Shown: positions 43,869-57,705 of the stretch, one piece after another
Layout of the letters: the number at the start of each line of letters is the position of its first letter
Position numbering within the stretch: position 1 is the first letter of the stretch
From: Halocaridina rubra
Lineage: Eukaryota > Arthropoda > Malacostraca > Decapoda > Atyidae
Direction of reading: 5' to 3'
Assembly: GCA_037179515.1 (NCBI GenBank)
Contig: JAXCGZ010000098.1
Span: 66,001-130,000 of the forward strand
Length of the DNA: 64,000 bases
Translations under genes and position numbers: made by a program
The notes under the pieces: model-generated
The model's input: only the letters and a program-made list of their open reading frames with translations
Databases searched by the model: none
What the model was told of the DNA's origin: nothing

Positions 43869-45169
43869 CTTGCTCATGAATTCTTGCTAGGTGCGATTCC
43901 CCGGTTTCCCACGGGGATTCTTTCGCTTTCGCATCCCCCGCCGTCCTCGCTGCAGGCCCAGGTTTGTTCCCATATCTCCGTTACTCGGTTAGGCAAAACA
44001 AAAAGGACAAGGACTGGGCCCCATCCCGCGAATCCTTCCAGCCCGGCTTTCTCGTCCCGCCCTCGGCCGATCTTGACTAAGACCACCACGCAGGGAGACC
44101 TGCAACGTCACAGCGTTACTCTTCCTGTACGGTCCTCTCACACGTACCTTTGAAGTAGAACGCGGGATGAAAGTTTGAACCTATGTCACTACCACAGTTA
44201 CAGAAAGGTTCCCTATGACTTCTGGGTACCAACAATGGCCATACGTTGGTACTCGGAGGCTATACTTTGCCTCCCCTGCAGCTGCAAGTGATTGCAATCT
44301 CTATTCAATGGGCACTAGGGACTTGTCTGACGGACAAAATCTAAAGACTTTTAGAACTTGCAGGTCGGGGCTGCCTAGGAATAGGGTGGTGATGGAGGGT
44401 ATGTGTCTACACAACTAGATTATTATTCCAAGATACTTAGGACTTAGCAACTGCTACATAGCATTACTCTACTATAAATGTCAAAAAGAATAATCACTGA
44501 ATACTGAGAAAAGCCACTAAAGAGACATTCTTATTAGCAGTGGCTACAATAACATCAAGTATGAATTCAGTTAAAAGATACAAATCATCAAGTTACTGCT
44601 GATTTTATTTCAAAAGTAATAATTAGCAACAGGCCATTGAGAGATAGCAACAATATCAGTCAACATAATAACATTACTAATAATCATGATCTAAAAATAA
44701 GAATAATAAACAATAAAAATAAATATACTAAATCAAAAATATCAATATATATACAATGGAGACTGGCATTCAGAAGTAAGAACAGAGTTCTATACTTATT
44801 TTTCATAGTGATGCTTATTCTAACACAGTCTCCTTTAATATTCAAATTCCTGCTGTCGTAATCAATGTATATATATATAGCATAAGTGGCAACTTGCTGG
44901 CTCCACAATTTGTCAATGGGAGTTCTATCTATTCTCTAAACAGTTGCGACATGTGGCAAAAATATTTTAGGCAAATGGCGGTACTACCGATATCTTATCA
45001 GTATTTATGCAATAACAGCATGCAATAATCTATCAACTGAAATAAAATGTAAGCATAATTATCGCCTAGCTTCGCTGGAATAAAAACAAAAAGGAAAAAT
45101 CAAAGACGGCAACGTTCTGTTAGCAGCAGGAGAGGTCTCTGTCAGTTTCAGAGTCGAGTGAAAGGTAGG

Positions 45170-45171
<2 letters not shown>

Positions 45172-45204
<33 letters not shown>
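45172..45204. repeat. (GA)n microsatellite
   Basis: About 16 units inside the LTR element. Confidence 0.9.
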
Positions 45205-45207
<3 letters not shown>

Positions 45208-47473
45208 CCGTGAAATACGCTGCGGTTTTCACTCACAAGTCAGCTGAGCTGGGCCTCTGTCTTTTACTTGTACTGAAAATAAAAAATTGTCGCAGAGTAT
45301 CTCTAATAATAAAATAAGTAAACAAATGAACGTGAACAAACGTTAGCAATGACTATCGATAGAGTCTTATGTTTATTGTCAGCGGCTATTCTCATTCCTG
45401 ATTAAAAAAAACGAAAGCAAAAAGAACTTAGTGTACAACTGCAAAACTGTCGAAGCATAAATCCATTCCTCTCTGTTTAATCTTGATAAGGACTTTACTG
45501 TAACAGCATACACATCCTTGTCTATAATGCCAATCTCTCTCTTTTCATGCTATAAATCACTGATGAAATTAAAACAAAAAAAACTAAAATCATATGTGAC
45601 AGTATCCCTACTATTATCAACAAAAGTACAAATATCCTTCTCTTAACAACTTCTTAAAAAGGACTTAAGTGTCATTAATTTTAACTTTAAAACTCAGCAA
45701 ATAATCTCTAATAATCTCAATTATCTTTAATTAGCCCGATTGTAATCTAAAATTCATGAAAATGCTAGGGATTAACCGTGGCTATCTCTAGATAATCTTT
45801 TCAGAATCCTTTAAGTAAGATTTTAAAGATTTCTTCAATACAAAAAGAACTATAACAAAAACGGGTATCTAAGAATATAAAAAGTCTATCTCTGTGTATG
45901 CAATAATAAAAACAAAAAGTATATTTCATTATCAACAGTAAGGAATGCATTTTGCTTAAACTTCAAAATCTCGTACGGAGTTGTACATAAACAATTCAAA
46001 CATAAAATATATATCTTCTTTTACTATCTCGAATTTGACTTATATCTGCTCTCTCAAATACGGGATACAGCTGTGTAACATTCTTGTTGTCATTTCGTGT
46101 CAGCTCTCACTCTATGACCAAGCCGAAATAATTTTGATAAAACATTATCATGGCTAAAACTCGCAAAGTTTTACTTTATCAATCTAACATATCTCTTCAG
46201 ACAAATAATGTATATACTGCAGCTAGCAAAGAAAATAAAGAATCATTCATAGATTCACGTCCTTTATCACGTAACATCTATCTTGGAATCTCTCGGAAAT
46301 CGAATAATAATCTCAACGGCGGAGTAGGGGACAAAACAAAAATAAAGCAAACTCGGCATTTCAACCATATCTGGGCAGGTGGAGAATTACCTTCTCATCC
46401 ATATCCCTCACTAGATATTGCAACAGCGCATCACCTCCCATAAATACACTCTGATATGGCATGCAGAAGGACCTGGCAGAGCAGGGGAACGATCCTCGCA
46501 GACTCCCCAATCATGCTTCCTAACGGTACTTTTCCGCGATTTCACCCCCTAGAGCAACCCTCCCATTATACCCCCAGTCATTCATACTCACTCGCATATC
46601 ACTTTCAAGTCAATCATCTCCGTTCTGTAAAATTCCCTTTCATTTACAACGTTGGTTTTCCTTTCCCGGTCTCTCTGAAGAAGAGTAAAGGTGAAATCTC
46701 GGCTGAGCCGTGCGGTCACAGACTTCCTCACCAGTCCTAAGTCCCATTCTAACGAACAAACAAACATTCTACTCCCTTGAAGCTACGTTTGGGTGACACT
46801 GAAAAACCTTCCCTATTCTAGGACAGCACAAACTACTCTAATTTACTCTTACTTTCACCTGCATAGCGTGAAATAAAAAAACTCATCTCTAACTAATATC
46901 ACGAAATTTCTTATTTTTCAAAAAAAACATGCCACACACGTATCGTAATGTTAATCCCTTCATCATAACACAAAAAGAACGATCTGTCGTTTATGTCTTT
47001 CTCTCGCTAAAACATTACTCCCGCGGATAAAAACAAACAAAAAAAAGAAAAAAAAAACTTAAAAACAGGCGCAATCGTAACACTCGATTTCTTACGCTTT
47101 AAGAAATTAATATACTGTAACAGTGATTTCACGTGCATTAAAGTTTTTCAATTAAAAATCGATACATTCGCGTTCTCAAAATTCAATCTAAGCATTAATA
47201 CAAATAAATGGAACGCACTTCCAACGCAAATTTTTTATATTACTCAAATTATAACAAAAACGGAGTTTATTACTGCTTATAGCTATTAGTACAAATTATC
47301 CATGTTAGTAATGGGTACAGAAATTCTACTTTTATCAACTTATTAAGCGCCACACCCCTTATAAGCGGGTTGGCTGAGTCAAAGCATAACTACAAGACAA
47401 AATGGCGGCGTCCACCGACCTCAATTTCTTTTACTAATTGTCCCATTACTCACTGGATACAGATCACAAGTAC

Positions 47474-48127
47474 TTAGCTTATTTTAAGGAGGTGGTCCTG
47501 AAAAACTTCATGGCAGAAGGCAAGGAAGGATCGGGTTTTCCTTCTTCTCTTGGAGTAAAATCGTCGAATCGCCGTCTTCTTGGTCGGATCCGGCAACTTA
47601 TACCTCTTGTAATGGGCATTTTCACTCAATGCTCCGGTCACACTTCGGCTTACTAAGAAATATCTTAGAAATAGTTCCTTCAAAGTTTTATAATATTCTC
47701 TATTTGAGCACTCGTCACTTCTCATCCGCAGACCCAAGTATTTCAGGAAGTCGGTCGCGGGAATTATGGACGGACACTCACGGTCTTTTACATTTGCGCC
47801 GTCGAGGTATAAAAGTGAATTTTTGACTCGAGGCGTCTTTACAACCAGGGCACAGGGTGGGGGCTGGGCCTGCTGCGTTCCCTGTGTCACCACGGGGTTC
47901 GGAGCGGCCGGCTGTTCGTCGATGTTTGAGGCGTCGGTTTCACTGTCGGCGTCGGCTAAGTTCCTTCTCGACGGAGCGGCGTCGGCGCGTGCTTGTAGGC
48001 GCCGCACTTGCTCCTCCAGTTCGAGAATTCTCCGGTGCTTGGCCTCGTCACTCATTTCTTGAATTGGGAGATGCCGGATTTCTGCTTTTGCCATTCTTAT
48101 TTTCTCTGCACGGGTCTGCACTGGCAT
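47474..48127 (-). CDS. Gag-like protein of the nonautonomous LTR element
   Basis: A 217-codon intact ORF that starts 57 nt after the 5' LTR, where Gag begins in Ty3/gypsy-like elements. The N-terminus MPVQTRAEKIRMAKAEIRHL is followed by a predicted helix/coiled coil around EAKHRRILELEEQVRRLQAR (residues about 28-48). A disordered Ala/Pro/Asp segment follows, with a Pro/Gln stretch. The C-terminal half (about residues 95-217) includes the basic patch YSKRRRKTRS. No CCHC zinc knuckle, retropepsin or RT is present, and the ORF ends at TGA/TAA before any pol. Identification as Gag rests on position, coiled-coil start and basic C-terminal part, not on a diagnostic motif. A domesticated or novel capsid-like protein is the alternative. 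Confidence 0.6.
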   Translation of the reverse strand: MPVQTRAEKIRMAKAEIRHLPIQEMSDEAKHRRILELEEQVRRLQARADAAPSRRNLADADSETDASNIDEQPAAPNPVVTQGTQQAQPPPCALVVKTPRVKNSLLYLDGANVKDRECPSIIPATDFLKYLGLRMRSDECSNREYYKTLKELFLRYFLVSRSVTGALSENAHYKRYKLPDPTKKTAIRRFYSKRRRKTRSFLAFCHEVFQDHLLKIS

Positions 48128-48165
48128 TCACCTGTCTCTTCGTATGTTTTCCAGGCGTGATGATC

Positions 48166-48183
48166 GTACCGCACTGCCACCAC
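48166..48183 (-). other. tRNA primer binding site
   Basis: Minus TGGTGGCAGTGCGGTACG begins 1 nt inside the LTR edge. Its complement ends in CCACCA, as a tRNA 3' end with CCA would. The tRNA identity is not established; a Leu-type acceptor is possible. Confidence 0.65.
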
Positions 48184-48978
48184 TGACGTGGCGGATATAG
48201 CTATTCCACCGTATGCTCACCGAGCCTGACGTGGAGGTTTTGGACCTCCACTTGAACTCACACTTTGTAAGATGACTGGGTTATCTCACCGCTTGTCACC
48301 ACTGTCGTATTGGTTTTGTTTATCCCATCTAATGACACCACTGACGTAGGGCTTTTTCCTCCTACGTATATATGTATTTATAATTATGGTAGCGTGGTTA
48401 CAAGGTTGGAAATGTTAGTACCTGATGGGTACAAGGTAAGAATGGACACGCAGTGAATCCTTTACTTATATTTATTCTAGAGTACAACACAACCGACGCC
48501 TCAATGCCCCAATGCCCCCACCCTATGACTATCACAATCTATGATCTATTCGTGCCCCTGGCAAAGGTCTAACTAACTGTCCCTGCCCTGGGTGGCTCTT
48601 TAAATACCCCCAGGGGCAGGGCGTGGCTTAACATCCAATTCTCCAATGAAATCAGTGAGATCTAGTCCTAGCTAATCAACGCCAGGTTCAAAGTGGAATC
48701 CCTCCTACTTCCGGGGAGGAGTTATTGGGCATCTCTGCAGGGTATGTACCTGCGTACGAAACACAAGTTTATGTTTGTTGTGGTTTAGGAAATGGCTAAC
48801 TTCCTGTCCTTTCTCGCCCTTCTCGATGCCAGGTCCTAAGTCCCACGGTTCCGGTCATATATTTCCTTGGCACTTTCTACAAACATTGTAATAAAATATC
48901 CGTGCCCTCGACCAACCGTTTCCGCTCAAGATCTGTTACAAGTTTCAGATTCTGGCTTCAGCATGGCGGAAGTCATAC

Positions 48979-48982
<4 letters not shown>
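48184..48982 (-). repeat. 5' LTR of the nonautonomous element
   Basis: 799 bp, identical by eye to the other LTR over about 690 bp. The extra sequence near 48195-48285 includes CTGACGTGGAGGTTTTGG and an inner echo of the terminal TGACGTGG, suggesting an internal duplication here or a deletion in the other LTR. Confidence 0.92.

Positions 48983-49072
<90 letters not shown>
48983..49072. repeat. (TA)n microsatellite, right flank of LTR element
   Basis: About 45 units. Confidence 0.97.
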
Positions 49073-49073
<1 letters not shown>

Positions 49074-49488
49074 AAATGAACTAAGCAGAGAAATGAATTG
49101 TAGATCATATAAAAATTCAGTAGAGTTGTCTGTAAAACTTCGAGACTTTATTACAAGGCAAAAATAAGAAAAAAAAACATACAGGATAATATTGTCGTCT
49201 TCATCTTCTTCCTCCTTCTGATTTTACATTTTTCTTCTCCTATTCCTTCTCTTTCATCCACCTCTTCCTCCTTTTTCTTCCACCACTTTCATTTTCTTCC
49301 TCCACCTCTTCTTTCGTTTTTCTTCTTCTTAGTCTTTTATATGCAAGATACAAAGCAATTAGAGCTCATTGGTTCATCACACATAATGAAAGAGGGAAAG
49401 CCAGGGAGCATGTAAAGTTTTTTATTGCCACAATTACGAAAAGATATATTCTCAATTCATATGAATAACAACAATTAATAGAACAACA
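49073..49488. other. Unassigned, pyrimidine-rich sequence
   Basis: CTTCTTCCTCC-rich patch at 49200-49330; no gene. Confidence 0.5.
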
Positions 49489-49490
49489 AC

Positions 49491-49576
<86 letters not shown>

Positions 49577-49578
49577 TG

Positions 49579-49665
<87 letters not shown>

Positions 49666-49678
49666 TTGATAAAAATAA

Positions 49679-49752
<74 letters not shown>

Positions 49753-49755
49753 TTG

Positions 49756-49814
<59 letters not shown>

Positions 49815-49860
49815 AAGAAGAAGAAGAAGAAGAAGAAGAAGAAGAAGAAGAAGAAGAAGA
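49489..49860. repeat. (AAT)n then (AAG)n microsatellite
   Basis: (AAT)n with rare changes to about 49786, then about 25 AAG units. The AAG part is all-purine on one strand. Confidence 0.98.
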
Positions 49861-50497
49861 ACTGAAATTGTTAAGTGGCTCAGTGACTGCAGGCAGATAG
49901 GCAGCAGCAGCAGCAGCAAGAGCATAAGAGCAACCTCATCAGCATGAAGAGTAATCAGTCCCCCCCCCCCCAATAATGCTGACTAATGCGGGGGTCGGTT
50001 AGCGAGATAAAGAGGATTCTCATTGTGGGGTTCAAGTGCCCTCTATTTGAGAGGTTTCGGAGGGTTCAGCTTGTCATACCTCTTAATGTTTAACTAAATA
50101 TACTTTTGAGTATGTATGTATGTATATATGTTTATTTATTGTTTGTGCATTAGTGAATCTTAGACATCTTAATGGGACTGAACACGAATCGTTGCTACGC
50201 ATTTTCTAGTTATGAAAATATACTTTCTTTAACCATGCATAAATAGAACCACAGAATTAATGACTGATAAAAAAAAAAAAGGCTTTCAGAATTCTGCAGG
50301 GAATGAACATGGGTCATACATCTCTGTTTTCTAGCTCCAAAAAGATATTAGTTTGTATAAACTCTGTATAAATTTAACAATAAAATTTTCTAAATTTAGT
50401 GCCCGATGCAGAAGCTTCAGAAATCCTCAACCTAAGCTTCAGGGGATGTATAGTTTCCCATAATATTTAAAACTGTGCTTAGGAGACACCTGAAGCC
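49861..50497. other. Unassigned sequence
   Basis: A short CAG patch near 49902 and a C11 run near 49961; nothing else. Confidence 0.5.
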
Positions 50498-50500
50498 TTA

Positions 50501-50777
50501 GGTCGCTTTCACACCAAAGTGGTAGGTCGCACGTGGCATGTCACGTGGCACGCCAGTTGAAAACGAACATCCGGAAATATATGAGACCTTTCATACAGAA
50601 GTGGCGTGCCACGTCCCATGTGCCACGTGCGACTTGCTTGGCAAGTCGCACGTGGCACATGAGACGTGGCACGCCACTTCTGTATGAAAGGTCTCATATA
50701 TTTCCAGATGTTCGTTTTCAACTGGCGTGCCTGGTGACATGCCACGTGAGACGTGCCACTTTGTTGTGAAAGCGGCC
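50501..50777. mobile_element. Palindromic Harbinger-type MITE, copy 1
   Basis: A 277-bp inverted repeat. Left end GGTCGCTTTCACACCAAAGT, right end ACTTTGTTGTGAAAGCGGCC. The centre is GCGACTTGCTTGGCAAGTCGC-like (about 50629-50649). Arms of about 130 bp pair nearly throughout. Flanked by TTA on both sides (50498-50500, 50778-50780), the 3-bp TWA target typical of PIF/Harbinger. No transposase. Confidence 0.86.
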
Positions 50778-50780
50778 TTA

Positions 50781-51213
50781 TCTTTGCTGGGAGTTGTATG
50801 AAATACGTCAAGGAATATATAAAAAAACACATATGAAAAATAAATATCATGAGATATTTTGTATTATAAAGCATGGTGTAAGGGTATTTTCTTGGATTAA
50901 TAGTTACGAGGGAAAACTATTCTTTAATTATTTATGTCAAAAAATCTACCATATTGTCCATTTTATATTTTTCACTATCAGCGATGGTTTAAAAGCTTAT
51001 GTGGAAAGCTATACGACAAAATACGTTTTGATGAAAGAATTGTGAGTTGACATGGTCGCAAGGCAGAAAGCTCTCAGTAATGAGACGCAAATATGCTGTA
51101 TAATTTGTACAGTAAACTCTGCAACGCACACTGCTGTACACGCAAACTTATTTTTTGATATTATATATCTACTTTTATTTCATAGCTGTCGGTCACAAAA
51201 TGTAAAGTATTTG
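50781..51213. other. Unassigned sequence between two MITE copies
   Basis: No gene or element recognised. Confidence 0.5.
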
Positions 51214-51216
51214 TAA

Positions 51217-51446
51217 GACCGGTTCCACACCAAAGTGGCACGTCCACGTGGCATGCCACGTGGCAAGCCAGTTGAAAACGGACATCCGGAAATATATTAA
51301 ATCTTTCACACAAAAGTGGCGTGGCACATGGGACGTGTCACGCCACTTCTGTGTACAAGGATTCATATATTTCCGGATGTTCGTTTTCAACTGGCGTGTC
51401 ACGTGGCATGCCAAGAGCGACTTGTCATTTTGGCGTGAAAGCGGCC
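51217..51446. mobile_element. Palindromic Harbinger-type MITE, copy 2
   Basis: 230 bp, same family as copy 1: GACCGGTTCCACACCAAAGT on the left, GGCGTGAAAGCGGCC on the right, and TAA on both sides (51214-51216, 51447-51449). Internal blocks CAGTTGAAAACG.ACATCCGG and GTGGCGTG are shared. It has a shorter central arm than copy 1. Confidence 0.85.
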
Positions 51447-51449
51447 TAA

Positions 51450-52190
<741 letters not shown>

Positions 52191-52201
52191 TATGCGTTTG
52201 T

Positions 52202-52341
52202 GTGACCGCGGTAGAACAGTTTATACAGCACTTGATTCAAGACCTGCGATCAAGACTACCGCTGGGCGTTAGAATGAGCATCCAGTCTTAATTTCTTAGC
52301 TCCAGCCTGTCTGTCTCCACCCCTGTATTGGGAATTAATAG
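52202..52341 (+). mobile_element. SINE family S2, plus-strand copy
   Basis: tRNA-like head TGACCGCGGTAGAACAG... with AAGACCTGCGATCAAGACTA, then GCATCCAGTCTTAA, AGCTCCAGCCTGTCTG and ATTAATAGTG. The A box is degraded. Confidence 0.72.
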
Positions 52342-52402
52342 TGTTTGTGTGTGTATGTGTGTGTGTGTTTTTTTTTTGTTTTTTTTTGCCATTTCCTGCT
52401 TT

Positions 52403-52535
52403 ACTATTAATCAGCATTAACACAGGCTGGAGCTGGGTAATTAAGGCTGGATGCTCCTCCTAACGCCCCGTGGTGGGCTCGATCGCAGGTCTTTCACTTT
52501 TTCGAGTCGAGTGCTGTAACCACTGCTCTGCCTCA
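52403..52535 (-). mobile_element. SINE family S2, minus-strand copy
   Basis: Minus: GAGCAGTGGTTACAGCACTC (A-box region), GACCTGCGATCGAGCCC (B-box region), GGAGCATCCAGCCTTAATTA and CCAGCTCCAGCCTGTGTTAA. It lies head-out to the copy at 52202-52341. Confidence 0.75.
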
Positions 52536-53097
52536 GTAATATCTGTGCTTCGACTCGATCGTAGTTCCCCTTTTCCTAGCTCTCAAAAGATAGGCTTTTG
52601 TGTAAAGTTTGCATAAACTGGACAGCTTCATGATGTTCTAAATTTGGTGTTCAATGAAATGCTGCCTATGTATATGTATATGTATTTGCAAAAATATGTA
52701 TACTTTTACGCATTGCAGAGTTGAAATTCCAGAAAGTCAATGCACGAAAAAAGCCATATAAACTGATATACTTCAAGTGAAGAAATCTACGTTCTTATTG
52801 AGTGTTTCAGACAGATAATATAACAAAGCCTCCAGAAAGTTTAAGAACCCCGCATGTAAACTAGTGTTTATATGAGTAGACACAAACAAACAGATACTCA
52901 TCTTTGTTTTCGTTGCAAAGGTGCACTACCAGGAAGCGAAGAGCATGAGCAAAAGCCATTTTAATCATGCTATTTAATTAGTGGACAAAATTGGATCGTT
53001 GAAAACCATTAACCTTAAATAATACCATAGTCATTACTAAGTCTTTAATGCACCAGACGCTGTCTGAAGCATGACATTGGTTGTTTACAAGGAATTA
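52536..53097. other. Unassigned sequence
   Basis: No gene recognised. Confidence 0.5.
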
Positions 53098-53215
53098 AGG
53101 AGAAGAAGAAGAAGAAGAAGAAGAAGAAGAAGAAGAAGAAGAAGAAGAAGAAGAAGAAGAAGAAGAAGAAGAAGAAGAAGAAGAAGAAAAAAAAAAAAAT
53201 AAAAAGAAGAAGAAG
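53098..53215. repeat. (AAG)n microsatellite
   Basis: About 30 AAG units followed by an A-rich patch and more AAG. Confidence 0.97.
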
Positions 53216-53458
53216 AAGTATTTCCTTTTAACTTGTTTCTTTCTCGAATGAAGATGTTTCAAAAGAAAATTGAACAATATATGAAGTCAAAGTTTTTCTT
53301 TGAAGTTAAGAGGCTTAAATACATTTGTTTTTAAGTACATTTGTTGTTTGCAAGACTGTTAAATAGCCAAGTTTGAGCTAGTTAAAAAATAAAAAAATAA
53401 AAAAAAATAGAGAGAGATGACTAGTTATCTTTTTTCTTGTCTAAATGTTCTCGAAATA

Positions 53459-53624
<166 letters not shown>

Positions 53625-53626
53625 AA

Positions 53627-55726
<2,100 letters not shown>

Positions 55727-55810
<84 letters not shown>
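55727..55810. repeat. (GA)n microsatellite
   Basis: About 42 units. Confidence 0.97.
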
Positions 55811-55811
<1 letters not shown>

Positions 55812-56924
55812 AGCAACGATCCCTCTTTCATGCTCTAGCTTATCTTTCTTCTCTTCAAATCCCTTCTGAGAGTGATTCGCATGATAGGAGCTGCGATAAT
55901 AAGGGAGACTTTGGTAGCTATAAACAGATGAGGTCCCCAGCATAGCTCTCTGAGGAACCCCCCGCTGATGCGATACCCCATCCACGGCAGACATCGCATA
56001 TCTGGCCACAAATTAGGTGTTGAAAAGGTCTAATTGACTGCTTGTCAGACCGATAGCACCCGATAAGAAGACCGCTGGGACACTGGACACTAAGCTAACA
56101 TCTACATCTTCGTCTTCGCTGGCACCCCCCTCCCCCTTTCTCCATCCCCCCCCCTACAAAGCTTTTTTTCAGATGGTATCACATACCTAAAGATGACACT
56201 AACATATAGTACCATTAGTAAACAACAAAACTCATTTTCTGGTTTGCCTTGATGAACGAAAAGATTTAATGGAAGAACTGAAAAAGGCAATATCAAAGCG
56301 TCATCAACAGTCTAAAAACACTCGCTTTGCGTTTGAATGTTTGGTATTTGCATTGGTATATCATTCAGTTGAATTATAATTTGCATGTCGAAATACCACC
56401 TCCATACCTTATGTTCTTTCATGTCTCCATTTTATTTTTTAATTTCTCGTTTGTTTATGTTATTTATTGGATTATTTTTGTCTGACACTATATTTGTTAT
56501 CAGTAATTCGGATTATGAAATTCACTGATATTCCGGAGAGCAGAATACCGCGAATAATAAGTTCTGGTTCTAGTGTCAATGAGAATTCATATCACATTTA
56601 GTGTCTGTGGCTTTTGAGCGCTGAGTAGGAGTGTAGCATATCTCACACATGCAGTGTCGTTGTTTTGTTTTTTCCACACTTACGATCGGAAATAGTCACA
56701 GGAAAAGTGACAATTCTGGTTAGGAAAAATCACATTGAATTAATGGATACTAAAATTAAATTCATAGTGATGATATAGAAAATAAGTCTTGAAGTAAAAC
56801 ACTGAAAATACTTGTATTGTACACACTGATAGCATATTACATATTTGTTGAAAATCACGATATACTGGATACTTTAGACAAATAAAGGTGATACAGCAAA
56901 AGCCACATACGCTTGTCTTTTATA
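55811..56924. other. Unassigned sequence
   Basis: The minus frame near 55930-56010 contains RGVPQRAMLG, faintly like the RT motif GVPQGSVLG, but no other RT motif is adjacent. Otherwise nothing seen. Confidence 0.4.
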
Positions 56925-57116
56925 GTTACCGTTACTCAAGCGGTAGCGTCCGCGACTCTGAGGCGTCAGGTCGAGGGTTCTCGCCCCGTCACGGTCTGAG
57001 GTTAGTAAGGGCATGCACTCAAGGTAACGATTACATCTACCAAAACAAGTCCTTCGCAAGAAGGCAACCGTCCTAGCCCTTGGTAGAAAAGGGAGTCTGT
57101 GACGTAAAACCGGAAC
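56925..57116 (+). mobile_element. tRNA-derived SINE, family S1
   Basis: Head GTTACCGTTACTCAAGCGGT, AGCGTCCGCGACTCTGAGGC and GAGGGTTCTCGCCCC, then the S1 body and GTGACGTAAAACCGGAAC. A box TTACTCAAGCGG is close to consensus; the B box has one inserted T. Confidence 0.88.
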
Positions 57117-57224
57117 AATAAAACATTATTAACAATATATTGCACACACAATATTATGTTAGGTTAATTAAGTGAATTCTTCTGTTTAATTTCTTTCTTT
57201 TTTTTGGGTGGGGGGGGTTCTTGT

Positions 57225-57705
57225 GTCCTAGTAAGTTTTTTATGTAATTTTTTCCATGTGATACTTTTCATGTGACTTTTCTATGACTTTTTCCTCTGAT
57301 TTCTATTCCACTGATTTTTTCTTGTGACTTTTATCTGTGACTTTTTCCGATGACATTTTTCTATATTTTTAGCGTTATATATTCCATGTTATACTTTTTC
57401 TGTGAAGTTTTTGTGGTCTTTCTTGGGACTTTTTTACTGTGATTTTTTTTATAACATTTTACCTGGTTTCTTCTTGTAGCTTTACCTGTTACTTTTTCCG
57501 GAGGCATTTTTTTTATTAAAATGTTTATTCAGTGATATTACTCCCTGTGACATTTTATGATTTTTGTGACTAATTCCGAGACCCTTTGATCTGTGACTTC
57601 TTTCCTCTGTAATTTCTTTGTAGTTTTTTCCATGTGACATTTTTTATAGCTTTTCCTGTGAATTTTTTCCTAGGTCATTTTTCCTGTGACTTTTTCTCAA
57701 CATTC
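57225..57705. repeat. Diverged tandem repeat of about 15-25 bp words
   Basis: Dozens of variants of TGTGACTTTTTCC and CATGTGACATTTTT in irregular spacing. Too decayed for a fixed unit. Confidence 0.65.

Larger units (their letters stand above)
42576..47473 (-). other. Interior of the LTR element without long ORFs
   Basis: AT-rich DNA with scattered stops in all frames. Patches: A-run at 43378-43394, a 25-bp minisatellite at 43681-43868, a GC-rich stretch at 43880-44130 and (GA)n at 45172-45204. No RT, protease or integrase motif was seen, so the space where pol normally lies holds unrelated or unrecognisably decayed sequence. Confidence 0.7.
41835..48982 (-). mobile_element. LTR retrotransposon with Gag-like ORF but no recognisable pol (nonautonomous)
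   Basis: A 7148-bp element on the minus strand: 5' LTR 48982-48184, PBS at about 48182, Gag-like ORF 48127-47474, about 4.8 kb without long ORFs, a purine-rich tract at 42558-42575, and 3' LTR 42557-41835. The minus-strand ends are TG...CA. Both outer flanks are (TA)n, so a 4-bp TATA duplication is compatible but not distinguishable from the repeat. I see no protease, RT or integrase motifs in any frame of the interior. It most resembles Ty3/gypsy-type nonautonomous elements (LARD-like), but that superfamily is inferred only from structure. Confidence 0.88.

Noticed and set aside
43884..44153. GC-rich ORFs on both strands
   Set aside because: Overlapping short frames in a GC-rich patch of the LTR element interior; no recognisable domain.
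46150..46740. Two plus-strand ORFs of about 95 codons as possible genes
   Set aside because: Antisense to the LTR element, no family motif, no splice or promoter evidence.
55930..56010. RT-like GVPQRAMLG motif on minus
   Set aside because: An isolated match of a few residues with no neighbouring RT motifs; probably chance or too decayed to call.
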